Shown here: piece by piece, positions 17,579-26,742 of the stretch
Layout of the letters: every line of letters begins with the position of its first letter
How positions within the stretch are numbered: position 1 is the first letter of the stretch
Assembly: GCA_963841695.1 (NCBI GenBank)
Contig: CAWJDQ010000014.1
Location: 124,001 to 188,000 of the forward strand
From: RYN-230 sp963841695
GTDB lineage: Bacteria; Actinomycetota; Actinomycetes; Streptosporangiales; Streptosporangiaceae
Direction: 5' to 3'
Length of the DNA: 64,000 nucleotides
Position numbers and translations under genes: made by a program
The notes under the pieces: model-generated
What the model saw: only the letters and a program-made list of their open reading frames with translations
Database searches by the model: none
What the model was told of the DNA's origin: nothing

Positions 17579-18157
17579 TGTAGCGAATGCCGCTGCCTTG
17601 CTCGCCGCAGGCATGCCTGCGGGCCTTTGGCGGTGAGGGTCGCCAGCGGGCAGACCGCCGCCCGCGGATAGTAGGAACCCATGACGGCCCCGGCCGCCGC
17701 CGGGTCGCTGGCCTGCGTGACGCCCTGGCGCGAGTGCGCGAACGACGTGGTGACCAGCACGTTCCGCAGGCCCAGGAGGTACGGGCCAGCCGGGTGGGTG
17801 GCGGAGAAGGGCAGGAAGGTGACGCTGGGGATGCGGCTGATGGCAGCTCGCTGTGATTCGCTGCCGATCACGTAGGTTTCGCTGCCGATCACGTAGGTTT
17901 CGCTGCCGATCACGTAGGTGTAGTCCGCAGCCGCGTTCAGCCTGGTGGCAGGACATCCCGGACGGGAAAGCCGGCTGACTGCCCCCCGCGGCAGCCGAGC
18001 TGGATGGCTGCGCCGGCGTACACGCCGCCAGGGCCATCGCCAGGCCAACCGCGATCCCGGGGCCGCCAGCGACCCGGCCAGACCGGCGCTGCCACCGGCC
18101 GTGCCGCGGCCATGGTCTGGCCATTGCCTTTCCGGCTGACCCGATGCTGGCCATCAT
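17560..18157 (-). CDS. Secreted lipoprotein with tandem VIGSETY repeat, one frameshift
   Basis: About 198 aa. The type II signal ends in AVGLAMALAACTPAQ, giving a lipidated Cys. A Ser/Ala-rich spacer follows. The frame breaks near 17950-17975 and the mature domain continues as LNAAADYTYVIGSE, three 7-residue repeats, then SRIPSVTFLPFSATHPAGPY and NVLVTTSFAHSRQGVTQAS. ATG 18157 follows GGGAGG. The gene shares the intergenic region with the GntR operon (site at 18212-18232) and lies directly upstream of the ABC exporter on the same strand, so it may be an accessory lipoprotein of that system. Confidence 0.6.
17859..17921. repeat. Three 21-bp tandem repeats
   Basis: The unit CGCTGCCGATCACGTAGGTT plus one base is repeated three times, identical except for the last bases. 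It keeps frame and encodes VIGSETY on the minus strand inside the lipoprotein. Confidence 0.9.
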
Positions 18158-18211
18158 TGACGCCTCCCTGCCCGTCGGGAACGGTGGTGCGGCAGTCGCT
18201 GGTTCATCATT

Positions 18212-18232
18212 TGTTATATAGCATATAGAACA
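18212..18232. promoter_or_regulatory. Palindromic GntR(YtrA)-type operator
   Basis: Left arm TGTTATATA (18212-18220) and right arm TATAGAACA (18224-18232) are inverted with 8/9 match around GCA. It is placed between the lipoprotein start (18157) and the gntR promoter, so it can act on both directions. Confidence 0.65.
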
Positions 18233-18320
18233 GATGGTGTGTCAAAACTGGGGTCTTGGCCCGGGCGAGAGGGGCCTGCCCGTCGGTCGGCATGAGCGCC
18301 CGGGCGGGACGGCAGAGCGT

Positions 18321-18350
18321 TTGACAGCAGAGCGTAACTTGTTCTATAAC
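18321..18350 (+). promoter_or_regulatory. Sigma-A-type promoter of the gntR operon with overlapping operator half-site
   Basis: TTGACA (18321-18326) and TATAAC (18345-18350) with 18-base spacing form a near-consensus housekeeping promoter, unusual in this GC-rich DNA. TTGTTCTATAAC (18339-18350) covers the minus-10 box and matches the operator core, which implies autorepression. Confidence 0.65.
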
Positions 18351-18407
18351 TACTGTCACATATGCCGCCGGACGGGGTCTAACCGCCGACCGGGAGGAGA
18401 GCCAGCG

Positions 18408-18446
18408 ATGAGCGCGCCGGCGGTCAGCGAGATCCTGGAGGCGTGA
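18408..18446 (+). CDS. 12-residue leader peptide overlapping gntR
   Basis: ATG 18408 is preceded by GGGAGGAG and encodes MSAPAVSEILEA. Its TGA overlaps the gntR ATG (TGATG at 18444-18448). It may serve only to couple translation into gntR. It has no run of a single amino acid that would suggest classical attenuation. Confidence 0.4.
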   Translation: MSAPAVSEILEA

Positions 18447-18874
18447 TGCTGCTCAGCATCGAACCAGATGGTCCCGTGCCCATCTACCAGCAGATCAGGG
18501 ACCGGATCGTGGAGGCGATCGCTGACGGACGGCAGCCGGCTGGCTCGGCGCTGCCGCCCATCCGGCAGCTGGCGGTCGACCTGGGCGTCAACTTCCACAC
18601 CGTGAACAAGGGGTATGACCTGCTGCGGCAGGAGGGCCTGCTGCGGCTTGGCCGGAAGTCCGGCGCGGTGGTGCGCCGCGACGCATGCAGCGGGCCGCCG
18701 GATCCAGCCTGGGCCCAGGACTGGACGGGCCGGCTGCGGACGCTGCTCGCCGAGGCCGCCGCCCAGGGGATGCCGGCCACCGGCATCGTCCGGGAATGTG
18801 AGGCTGCCCTGGCGGATTTCGCCTTCCCCGCCGCGGGGGCGGAGGTGTGGAACCGAGGCGGAGGCTCGCCGTGA
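18446..18874 (+). CDS. GntR-family regulator, YtrA subfamily
   Basis: 142 aa, the short YtrA form with only a brief C-terminal dimerisation helix pair. It opens MLLSIEPDGPVPIYQQIRDR, then has the winged helix (LPPIRQLAVDLGVNFHTVNK, YDLLRQEGLLRLGRKSGAVV). It has GGAGG upstream and is translationally coupled to a 12-codon leader. Its stop overlaps the GTG of the DUF1648-like gene. YtrA regulators typically control adjacent ABC or membrane-stress genes, fitting the ABC/lipoprotein group to the left. Confidence 0.85.
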   Translation: MLLSIEPDGPVPIYQQIRDRIVEAIADGRQPAGSALPPIRQLAVDLGVNFHTVNKGYDLLRQEGLLRLGRKSGAVVRRDACSGPPDPAWAQDWTGRLRTLLAEAAAQGMPATGIVRECEAALADFAFPAAGAEVWNRGGGSP

Positions 18875-19955
18875 GCGCCGCGAGCCTGGCCGCGGTTTCC
18901 CCCGTGCTGGTCGTCGGGGCGCTGATGTGCTTGATGCCTGCGGTGACCCGGCCGACCGTGCAGTTCGGGGTCCGCGTTCCCCCGAGCGGACGGAGGAGCC
19001 GGTCATCGGCCGGGAACGGCGCGCCTACTACTGGCGGACCGCGGCCATCGGCCTCTGCTGCACCCTCGTCGCGGTGTCGGTGCACGGTTACTGGCCATCG
19101 TGGCTGACCAGGATCATCCTGGTGCCGGAACTGGCCGCGGCCCTCGGCTGCTTCTGGGTCGCGCGGCGGAAGATCGCCGCCGTCAAGAACGCGGACAACT
19201 GGTTCGCGGGCCTGCGGCAGACGGTCGTCACCGATACCAGCTGGCGCACCGATCCGCCCCGCTTCCCGGTGCGCTGGCTGATACCCGCCCTGGCCGTCAT
19301 GGCGGCGACCGCCGCCGTCGGCGCGCTGCGCTACCCCGGCCTGCCTGCCCACATCGTCACCGGGTCCGGTCACCGGGTGCCCAAGGCTGCCGTCAGCGTC
19401 CTGATAGTGGCCGGCCAGCTGTACTTCACCACCGTGTACAGCGGACTCATGCTGATCATCCACCGCTCCCGGCCGGACATCGAGGCAGCCGACCCCGCGG
19501 CGTCGGCGCTGCGCTACCGCCGCTTCCTCGCCGTCATCACCCGGGCACTGCTGACGATGGCCGCGCTGGCAGACCTCGGACTGCTGCTGATCGCCCTGCC
19601 CGACTGGCAGGTCTACCGGCTCTCCGGCATCGGGCGGGCCCTGCCCGTGCTGCCGTTCGCGGCCGGCGTGCTGCTGCTGGGCGCCGTCGCGGCGCGGACG
19701 GGCCAGGGCGGGTCGCGGCTGAACGGCAATGTTCGCGGCCTCGCCCTGACCGCCGGGACCGACCGGGACGACGACCGGTTCTGGAAGGCCGGCCTGCTCT
19801 ACGTCAACCGCGACGATCCCGCCATCGTGGTCGGCGCCCGCTTCGGCGTCGGCTGGACGCCCAACCTCGGTAACCCGGTCGCGCGGCTGCTCATCGCCGG
19901 GACCTTCGCCGCGTGGGCCGGCCTGGCGGCGCTCGGGGCGGCGACGGGAATGTGA
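18871..19955 (+). CDS. DUF1648/DUF5808-like polytopic membrane protein, one frameshift
   Basis: About 361 aa. The GTG at 18871 overlaps the gntR stop (GTGA). The first helix is SLAAVSPVLVVGALMCLMPA. After TRPTVQFGVRVPP the frame breaks (about 18985) and continues with ERTEEPVIGRERRAYYWRTA and further helices, such as LIPALAVMAATAAVGALRYP and QLYFTTVYSGLMLIIHRS. The late motif RFWKAGLLYVNRDDPAIVV followed by RFGVGWTPNLGNPVA is typical of the DUF5808 part. GntR-DUF1648 pairs are widespread in Gram-positives and thought to respond to envelope stress; the mechanism is unknown. Confidence 0.75.
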
Positions 19956-20036
19956 CCGGGCGCTAACCGGAAAATGGCCAACCCTGGGTGGCGCGCGGCA
20001 GCTCCCGGCGGAGCCGGGTGGGTGTGAATCAGCTGG

Positions 20037-21390
20037 TCAGGAGGCGGGTGCGAGGGTGACGGTGTAGCCGAGGGCTTCGAGCTGGCGGACGTGGTTGCGG
20101 GTCTTGCGGTTCTGGTCGATCCGGCTGGCGTGGTAGCCGGCGCCGAGGTCGCTGGTAGCGGGTGCTGCGGTCGGCGAGCAGGTGCCAGACGATGACCAGG
20201 ATGGAGCGGGCGATGGCGACCAGGGCCTTGAGCTTGCCGCGGCGCCTGGCCAGGCGCCGGTAGCGTTCGCCGAGGAAGGTGCCGGTCTTGCCGGCCGCGG
20301 CGGCGGCCTCGCCGAGCACTCCCTTGAGGTAGGGGTTGCCCTTGCCGGTCTTGCCCGGCGCGGTTCTGCGGCCCGGACTGGATGGTGCGCGGGCGACAGC
20401 TTGGCCCAGGACACCAGGTGGCCGGCGGTGGGGAAGGTGCTCATGTGCAGGCCGATCTCGGCGATGATCGCCTGGGCGGCCTCCCGGCCGATGCCGGTGA
20501 CCTCATCCAGGCGGTCGACGGCGGGCAGCACCGGGGCGCCCTGGTCCGCGCCCGGCGTCCGGGCCGGTGCTGCCATCGGCGTTCACGCCCTGGGCGGCGG
20601 GGATCGCGGCGATCAGCTCCTCGATCCGGGTGGTGAGCGTGGCGATCTGGGCGGACAGGGCGGCGATCTGGTCCAGCAGCATCCGGGCCAGCTCGGCGTG
20701 ATGGTCGTCGAACTTGCCGGTCAGCGCCTGGACCAGGCGGTCATGCTTGGACTTCATCCGGCCGCGGGCCAGGCTGGCCAGCACCTGCGGGTCACGTTCG
20801 CCGCCGATCAGCGCCTCCAGCATGTCGCGGACCGACTTGGTGTTCAGCTTGCTGGCCACCGCCGAGACCTTGATCAGGGCATCTTCCAGCAGTTTCTCCA
20901 GCCGGGAGTAGTGCCGGGTGCGCTCGCGGGCCAGGTCGGTGCGCAGCCGGGTGTAATCCCGCACCTGGCGGATCTGTGCCGGGGGGACGAACGAGGGCCG
21001 CAGCATACCCCGCTCGGTCAGCTTGGCCAGCCACACCGCATCCAGCTTGTCCGTCTTGGGCCTGCCCGGGGCCTGCTTCACGTCCTGCGCCCGGACCAGC
21101 TGCACGTCCAGCCCGGCCGCCTCCAGCAGGCAGAACCAGATCCGCCAGTAATCGGAGGTTGATTCTAAAGTGACCTTCTCGATTCCCTCCATGGCAAGGT
21201 GATCAGCAAGCTCCAGGATCGCGTTCGTGGTCGCGTCCACTTGCCGTACCCGGGTGCGGCGCTTGCCCGCCCGGGCCTGGTGCGGCACCCGGGTGCACAC
21301 CATCCCCGACGCCTTCGCCACGTCGACCGCGGCGACCCGCTCCAGGATCTGCTCGTGCTCCTCGTCCTCGATCTCCTGCGGCTCCATCAC
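20037..21390 (-). pseudogene. IS110-family transposase (DEDD, bridge-RNA type), multiply frameshifted
   Basis: About 440 aa if restored. The N-terminal RuvC-like DEDD domain is intact: AAVDVAKASGMVCTRV (first Asp), VTLESTSDYWRIWFCLLEAA (Glu) and GRPKTDKLDAVWLAKLTERG (two Asp). A coiled region leads to the Transposase_20 part, where frames change near 20560, 20370 and 20160: VTGIGREAAQAIIAEIGLHM, then KLKALVAIARSILVIVWHLL, then the end LEALGYTVTLAPAS. GAGGAG lies 9-12 bases before the likely GTG/ATG starts at 21390/21387. It is probably inactive. Confidence 0.8.
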
Positions 21391-21983
21391 CGCAACCATC
21401 TCCTCACACACCAGCACAGGGTGAAGGGAGGCCCGCGGGGTCTCGGCCGGAAACCGAAAGGCTAACCGGCGTGCTCGTGGCAACAGTGCGCGACCCGTAG
21501 GTCAAGACCCCGCGCCAGACTAATCCGCGGGCTCAAAATCCCAGGAGAGCACCGGCGTCGGCGGGCAACCCAGGCCGATTTTCGCGCTCGCGCGACGTCC
21601 CCGCAGGGGATACCAGGACTAATCCGATCACCCGCCAGCCGGCGTTGCGCCTGTGCGAGGACGGTGGGAGCAGGCTAGGCGCGCGGGCCGCACGCCGGTA
21701 CGCGTGATCTGAGCCGACGGCACGCAGCGCGACCGACAGCCTGGCAGCGTGCGCCTGCCGTGGGTGCTCTGGTGCCTCGCGGTACACGCACCGCCCGGTC
21801 AGTCGCAGTCGCGCGGGTAAGCCGAAGCGTCCTGGCGGGAGCGGGGACCGAACGCCGAGGACCCCCTCACCACCAGCGAGAACGTCAGGAGGACAGCGAT
21901 CCCAGGCTGCCGACCAGCGCCCCGAAGCACAAGATCCCCACGAAGGCCCGCAGGCGATTGCTGGCCTGAAGTCACAAAACCCG
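21391..21983. other. Non-coding stretch: probable IS110 left end plus unassigned DNA
   Basis: No convincing gene. The part next to the transposase start (about 21391-21540) is where IS110 elements encode their bridge RNA. It holds several short G/C inverted repeats, but I cannot define an RNA or the element border. The rest up to the tRNA cluster shows only fragmentary Arg/Ala-rich frames. Confidence 0.4.
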
Positions 21984-22057
21984 TGGTCAGGGGCGGGGTC
22001 GAACCGCCGACCTTCCGCTTTTCAGGCGGACGCTCATACCAACTGAGCTACCTGACC
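21984..22057 (-). tRNA. tRNA-Phe (GAA)
   Basis: A 74-nt cloverleaf on the minus strand: acceptor GGTCAGG/CCTGACC with discriminator A, D arm GCTC/GAGC, anticodon stem TCCGC/GCGGA with loop CTGAAAA (anticodon GAA), and T arm GGCGG/CCGCC with TTCGACC loop. CCA is not encoded. Confidence 0.95.
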
Positions 22058-22102
22058 GTGCCCGACCGCCGTGCCACGAACGCCACGAGCGGTCTAGCCA
22101 AG

Positions 22103-22176
22103 CGGTCCTGACGGGACTTGAACCCGCGACCTCCACCTTGACAGGGTGGCGAGCTAACCAGCTGCTCTACAGGACC
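22103..22176 (-). tRNA. tRNA-Asp (GTC)
   Basis: A 74-nt cloverleaf on the minus strand: acceptor GGTCCTG/CAGGACC with discriminator G, anticodon stem CCACC/GGTGG with loop CTGTCAA (anticodon GTC), and T arm GCGGG/CCCGT region with TTCAAGT loop. CCA is not encoded. Confidence 0.95.
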
Positions 22177-22201
22177 ATCGGTGCCGGCCACTGGCCGACG
22201 G

Positions 22202-22274
22202 TGCCCCCAACGGGATTCGAACCCGTGCCGCCGCCTTGAAAGGGCGGTGTCCTAGGCCACTAGACGATGGGGGC
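22202..22274 (-). tRNA. tRNA-Glu (TTC)
   Basis: A 73-nt cloverleaf on the minus strand: acceptor GCCCCCA/TGGGGGC with discriminator A, anticodon stem CCGCC/GGCGG with loop CTTTCAA (anticodon TTC), and T arm ACGGG/CCCGT with TTCGAAT loop. It is the first gene of a Glu-Asp-Phe transcript. Confidence 0.95.
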
Positions 22275-22661
22275 CGGTGACGGCCGCCGCCGCCGTGACC
22301 CTTGGCGCCCGCCGTCGGGGACTGCCCCAGCATAGGGGACAACGGGCGCTCTCGCCAAAGCGTTCCCCCGGGACCCCGGCCTGGACCGGACCCAGGACCC
22401 GAATCAGACCTGTCCGCACGGTAATCCACACCTGTCCCCGCAAACCCTCTGGCCCCGATCGCCAGCAACTCCTGGCTGGTCACGGCCTACGTGGCCACGC
22501 ACCCACGACAAGCGCGACCACCGGAACCAAGACGATCATGCAGGAACCCCTTGCGCATTTCCCAAAAATTCGACACGGTAGGCAATCGACTCACGACTTA
22601 CAGTCACTACTGCCGGTTATCGACTGGGTCGCATAGGCCCGTATTAGATGACACAGCGTGA
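22275..22661. other. Intergenic: promoter side of the tRNA cluster and of the MFS gene
   Basis: No gene seen. It must hold the promoter of the Glu-Asp-Phe tRNA transcript (minus) and that of the MFS gene (plus). The AT-richer stretch 22556-22650 is the likely site for the latter. Confidence 0.5.
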
Positions 22662-24312
22662 ATGAAGGATCGCGTTCCGCTCCAGCGACCCCCCGGACGC
22701 CGGAGACACGACGCAGACAACAGCAGAGAAGAGCTGCCCGTGCACCACGGAGAGCACCCACCGCTTTCCCGAAGGCCGGCGCACACGTCGCGGCCGGGCC
22801 GTCACCGGCAGCCCGGCGATCAGCCGGTGAGTTACCGCGACGTGTTCGCCGTCAGGGAGTTCCGCGCCCTGTGGTCCGCCCAGGCCCTGTCCTGCGCGGG
22901 CGATCAGTTCGCGCAGGTGGCGATCGCCTTCATGGTGTACGCCCGGACCGGATCGGCGTTCCTGACCGCGGCCGCGTACGCGCTGACCTACCTGCCGCCG
23001 GTGATCGGCGGGGCCGTCCTGTCCGGACTGGCCGACCTGGTCCCGCGCCAGCAGATGATGATCACCCTGGACCTGATCCGGGCCGGCCTGGTGGCCCTGA
23101 TGGCCCTGCCCGGGCTGCCCTTCGCCGGGCTGTGCGCCCTGTTCTTCTGCACCGTGCTGCTCGGCACCCCGTTCTCGGCGGCCCGGTCCGCACTCCTGCC
23201 TGATGTGCTGCCCGCGGACAAGTATCCGCTGGGCTCCCTGATGGCCAGCCAGACCGCCCAGCCCAGCCAGATCGCTGGCTTCCTGGCCGGCGGCGCCCTG
23301 ATCGCGCTGCTCGGGCCGTACCGGGCGCTCGCCCTGGACTCGCTGTCCTTCAGCCTGTCGGCCGGGATCCTGGCCTGCGGGGTGCGGCCCCGCCCGGCGC
23401 CGCCGCGCAGCGCCGGCCATCCCTCGCCGTGGGAGATCACCTGGGACGGCGTGGCGGCCGTATTCGGCAGCCCGGTGCTGCGGACCCTGGTGCTCTTCGG
23501 CTGGCTGGCCGGTTTCACCGTGGTCCCCGAAGCCCTGGCTGCCCCGTACGCGCACGCGCTGGGCGGCGGGGCACCGACCGTCGGGCTGCTCATGGCGGCC
23601 ATGCCGGCCGGCCTGGCCGTCGGCGGCTTCGTGATCGGCCGGCTGCTGCGCCCCTCCGACCGGATGCGGCCGATGGGCTGGCTGGCCATGCTGTCCTGCG
23701 CGCCACTGATCTTCAGCCTGGCTCACCCGCCGCTCCTGGCGCTGATCCTGCTCTGGGCCGTGGCGGGGGCGGGTGGCGCCTACCAGCTGGCCGCCGCCGC
23801 CGCGTTCGTGACGGCCCTGCCCGCCGCCCGGCGGGTTCGCGCGTTCGCGGTCGCGCAGACCGGCCTGCTGGCCGCGCAGGGCCTGGGCGTGCTGACCGGT
23901 GGCGCGGTCGCGCAGCGGGTCGGCGCGCCCGGCGCGGTCGCCCTGGCCGGGCTGATCGGCCTGCTGGCCGCCGCGGCCCTGGCCACCGACTGGACCCGCC
24001 GCTACGCGGACCTGATCCGCATGCTGGACAGCGGGCGGGTGGCCGCCGCCCTCGCGGGGACCGCCACCGACCGGTCCCCCGCCACCCCGGCCCCCACCGC
24101 CGCGGCCCCCGCCGCACCGTCCGCCCCGGCCGCGCCTGCACCCGCCCCACCACCCGCGGAGCCGCCCCCCGCGCCCGGAGCCCGGGCCGCCGAGCCCCCG
24201 GTGCTCAACCTGCCGGTGGCTGAGCGGGGCACCGGACGCACCCCGGCCAAGGGCCCGCGCCTCCGGTCAGCCCACCGGGCTCCGCGCGACCTGCCGGTAC
24301 GAGCCCGGCTAG
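22662..24312 (+). CDS. MFS transporter with Ala/Pro-rich C-terminal tail
   Basis: Twelve-helix major facilitator. The homologous part begins at VSYRDVFAVREFRALWSAQA (GTG 22827), so ATG 22662 may be too early. Helices include QFAQVAIAFMVYARTGSAFL, YALTYLPPVIGGAVLSGLAD and GLLMAAMPAGLAVGGFVIG, followed by an Ala/Pro-rich tail of about 80 residues. In the printed frame the ORF runs to 24533 through the antisense of the PspC gene. A one-base shift in the tail would end it at TAG 24310-24312, exactly sharing CTAG with the convergent PspC stop; I prefer that. The substrate is unknown (efflux-like). Confidence 0.75.
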
Positions 24313-24560
24313 CTGCCACCCGCCTTCTTGATCAGGTTCTCGGCGATCGACGCGCCCTCCCCTTCCTCTGGGAGGACGACCCACGCCGCCAGGTACACCA
24401 GCACGAAGACGCCGAACGTCACCAGGCTGAGGGCGACGAAGATCAGGCGCACCACGTTGGGGTCGATGCCGGCGTACTCCCCGAGCCCGGAGCAGACGCC
24501 AGCCACGAGCCGACCTTTCCGCGTCCGGATTAGCCGCTTGTTCCCATTGGCCTCGTTCAT
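24309..24560 (-). CDS. PspC-domain membrane protein
   Basis: 83 aa. The Phage-shock-protein-C domain is clear: KRLIRTRKGRLVAGVCSGLG then EYAGIDPNVVRLIFVALSLV, one membrane helix pair (FGVFVLVYLAAWVVLPEE) and a short tail. It starts at ATG 24560. It is a stress-related membrane protein, here stand-alone rather than fused to a histidine kinase. The stop triplet lies in a CTAG shared with the convergent MFS gene. Confidence 0.9.
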   Translation of the reverse strand: MNEANGNKRLIRTRKGRLVAGVCSGLGEYAGIDPNVVRLIFVALSLVTFGVFVLVYLAAWVVLPEEGEGASIAENLIKKAGGS

Positions 24561-24656
24561 GCCCCCGATCATTCCCGGTCCGGCCGGGTCCAGACAGCCG
24601 AACGCGGCCCGCATACGCTGAGTGCGGGAGTTAGTGAATGACCGGAAGGACCCGCC

Positions 24657-25841
24657 ATGCCCCAACGCGCCGTCGGCCAGCCCGGCCGTGACCTCGACCT
24701 GCTCCGCGTCGACCAGCAGCTGACCCCCGACGAGGTGCTGGTCCGCGACACGGTGCGGGCGTTCACGGCCGAGCGGGTGATGCCGTACATCGCCGACTGG
24801 TTCGAGGCGGGCACCCTGCCCCGCGAACTGGCCCCCGAGCTCGGCAAGCTGGGCCTGCTCGGCATGCACCTGAGTGGGTACGGCTGCGCGGGAATGGGGC
24901 CCGTGGCGTACGGGGTCGCCTGCCGCGAGCTGGAAGCGGCCGATTCCGGGCTGCGCAGCCTGGTCTCCGTCCAGGGCTCGCTGGCCATGTTCCCGATCTG
25001 GAAATACGGCTCGCCGGAACAGAAGGAGGAATGGCTGCCCAGGATGGCGGCCGGTGAGGCGATCGGGTGTTTCGGGCTGACCGAGCCTGACCACGGCAGC
25101 GATCCGTCCAGCATGACCACCAGAGCCCGCCGCAACGAAAACCACTGGGTGCTCTCGGGGTCCAAGATGTGGATCACCAACGGCTCGGTTGCGGACATCG
25201 CCGTGGTCTGGGCGCAGACCGAGGAAGGCATCCGGGGCTTCCTGGTTCCCCGCGGGGCCCGCGGGTTCACGTCCCGTGCCATTCACAAGAAGATGTCGCT
25301 CCGCGCGTCGATCACCGCGGAACTGCACTTCGACGACGTGAAGCTGCCCGCGGACGCCATGCTGCCCGGGGTGGTCGGGCTGAAGGGGCCGCTGTCCTGC
25401 CTGACCGAGGCCCGGTTCGGCATCATCTGGGGAGTCACCGGCGCGGCCCGGGCCTGCCTGGAGGCCGCGGTGGGCTACGCGACGACCCGGGAGCAGTTCG
25501 GCAAGCCGATCGGCGGCTTCCAGCTCACCCAGGGGAAACTGGCCTGGATGCTGGCCGACCTGTCCCGCGCGCAGCTCATCGCGCTGCACCTGGGCCGGCT
25601 CAAGGAGGCCGGGGAACTGACCCCGGAGCAGGTCAGCCTGGGCAAGATGAGCAACGTGCGGGCGGCCATCGAGATCGCCCGCCAGGCCCGGACCATCCTC
25701 GGCGCCAACGGGATCACGCTGGAGTACCCGGTCATCCGGCACGCCAACAACCTGGAGTCGGTCCTCACCTACGAGGGCACCGAGGAAGTCCACGCGCTCG
25801 CTCTCGGCCAGGCCCTCACCGGGATCCCGGCTTACCGGTAG
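24657..25841 (+). CDS. gcdH: Glutaryl-CoA dehydrogenase-type acyl-CoA dehydrogenase
   Basis: 394 aa FAD enzyme, oxidising and decarboxylating glutaryl-CoA to crotonyl-CoA in lysine/tryptophan and aromatic breakdown. FAD and substrate motifs: GCFGLTEPDHGSDPSSMTTR and KMWITNGSVADIAVVW. The C-terminal helical domain has GVTGAARACLEAAVGYATTR and EQFGKPIGGFQLTQGKLAWM. The family ending VLTYEGTEEVHALALGQALT carries the catalytic Glu. GGAAGGA precedes ATG 24657. Full length for the family. Its last 26 bases overlap the convergent LLM gene. Confidence 0.88.
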   Translation: MPQRAVGQPGRDLDLLRVDQQLTPDEVLVRDTVRAFTAERVMPYIADWFEAGTLPRELAPELGKLGLLGMHLSGYGCAGMGPVAYGVACRELEAADSGLRSLVSVQGSLAMFPIWKYGSPEQKEEWLPRMAAGEAIGCFGLTEPDHGSDPSSMTTRARRNENHWVLSGSKMWITNGSVADIAVVWAQTEEGIRGFLVPRGARGFTSRAIHKKMSLRASITAELHFDDVKLPADAMLPGVVGLKGPLSCLTEARFGIIWGVTGAARACLEAAVGYATTREQFGKPIGGFQLTQGKLAWMLADLSRAQLIALHLGRLKEAGELTPEQVSLGKMSNVRAAIEIARQARTILGANGITLEYPVIRHANNLESVLTYEGTEEVHALALGQALTGIPAYR

Positions 25842-26742
25842 CCTCCCTGGCCGCCGGAACCCACCGGGCGGCCAGGTCGCGGGCCCAGTCCGCGGCCCCG
25901 GCGGGGTCCGGGGGCGGGGCGGCGGCCAGGACCAGTTCGCCGACACCCGCCGCGGCCAGCCCGGCCAGGTCGGCGGGCTGGGCGTCCGGCACCGCCACGG
26001 CCACGCTCAGCTCCAGGGGGTCCCGGTGCTGGCGCCGGGCCTCCTCCCGCAGGACGGCCACCCGCCCGGGCACGTCGGCCAGGGCCAGGTTGAACCCGTA
26101 CCACCCGTCGCCGACCGCGGCGGCGCGGGCCAGCGCGGTGTCGCTGTTGCCGCCCAGCACGACCGGGATCCGGCGGTCCCGCACCGGCTTCGGGTAGACG
26201 CGGACGTCCGCGAATTCCGCGAACTCGCCGCCGAACGAGGCCACGTCGTCTGCCCACAGGGCCCGCATCGCCTGCACGTACTCGGCCGTTCGCGCGCCGC
26301 GCCGCGCGAACGGGACGCCGAGGGCCGCGAACTCCTCCGCGGACCAGCCGATCCCGATGCCCAGCGTGAACCGTCCCCCCGAGAGCAGGTCGAGGGTGGC
26401 CGCCTGCTTGGCGACCAGCACCGGATTGTGCTCCGGCAGCAGCAGGACGCCGGTGGCCAGCCCGATGGCCCGGGTGACGGCGGCCGCGTAGCTGAGCGCG
26501 AGCAGCGGGTCGAGCCAGTCCGCGTCCGCAGGCACCGCGATCCGCCCGTCGGCGGAGTACGGGTACACCGACCGCGGCCGGTCCACCATCACCACGTGCT
26601 CCCCCGCCCAGAGCGTGGCGAAGCCCGCGCCCTCCGCGGCCGCGCCCACCGCGGCGATGATCTCCGGCCGGGCACCCGGCCCGATGCCGAGCGCGTGCAA
26701 GCCCACGTGCACTGGTCCCCCCCAGTGGCCGGCCGCCGTCAC
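25816..26742 (-). CDS. LLM-class F420-dependent oxidoreductase
   Basis: 308 aa TIM-barrel of the luciferase-like family. Typical segments: AAAEGAGFATLWAGEHVVMV, RAIGLATGVLLLPEHNPVLV, LDLLSGGRFTLGIGIGWSAE and the C-terminal DGWYGFNLALADVPGRVAVL. The pattern matches F420-type members of actinobacteria rather than FMN monooxygenases. The start overlaps the stop of the E1-like gene upstream by four bases (ATGA), so the two are translated together. The substrate is unknown. Confidence 0.85.
   Translation of the reverse strand: MTAAGHWGGPVHVGLHALGIGPGARPEIIAAVGAAAEGAGFATLWAGEHVVMVDRPRSVYPYSADGRIAVPADADWLDPLLALSYAAAVTRAIGLATGVLLLPEHNPVLVAKQAATLDLLSGGRFTLGIGIGWSAEEFAALGVPFARRGARTAEYVQAMRALWADDVASFGGEFAEFADVRVYPKPVRDRRIPVVLGGNSDTALARAAAVGDGWYGFNLALADVPGRVAVLREEARRQHRDPLELSVAVAVPDAQPADLAGLAAAGVGELVLAAAPPPDPAGAADWARDLAARWVPAAREATGKPGSR

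Noticed and set aside
24309..25946. 545-aa minus-strand ORF
   Set aside because: Only its last 83 codons (PspC) are real; the rest is antisense to glutaryl-CoA dehydrogenase.
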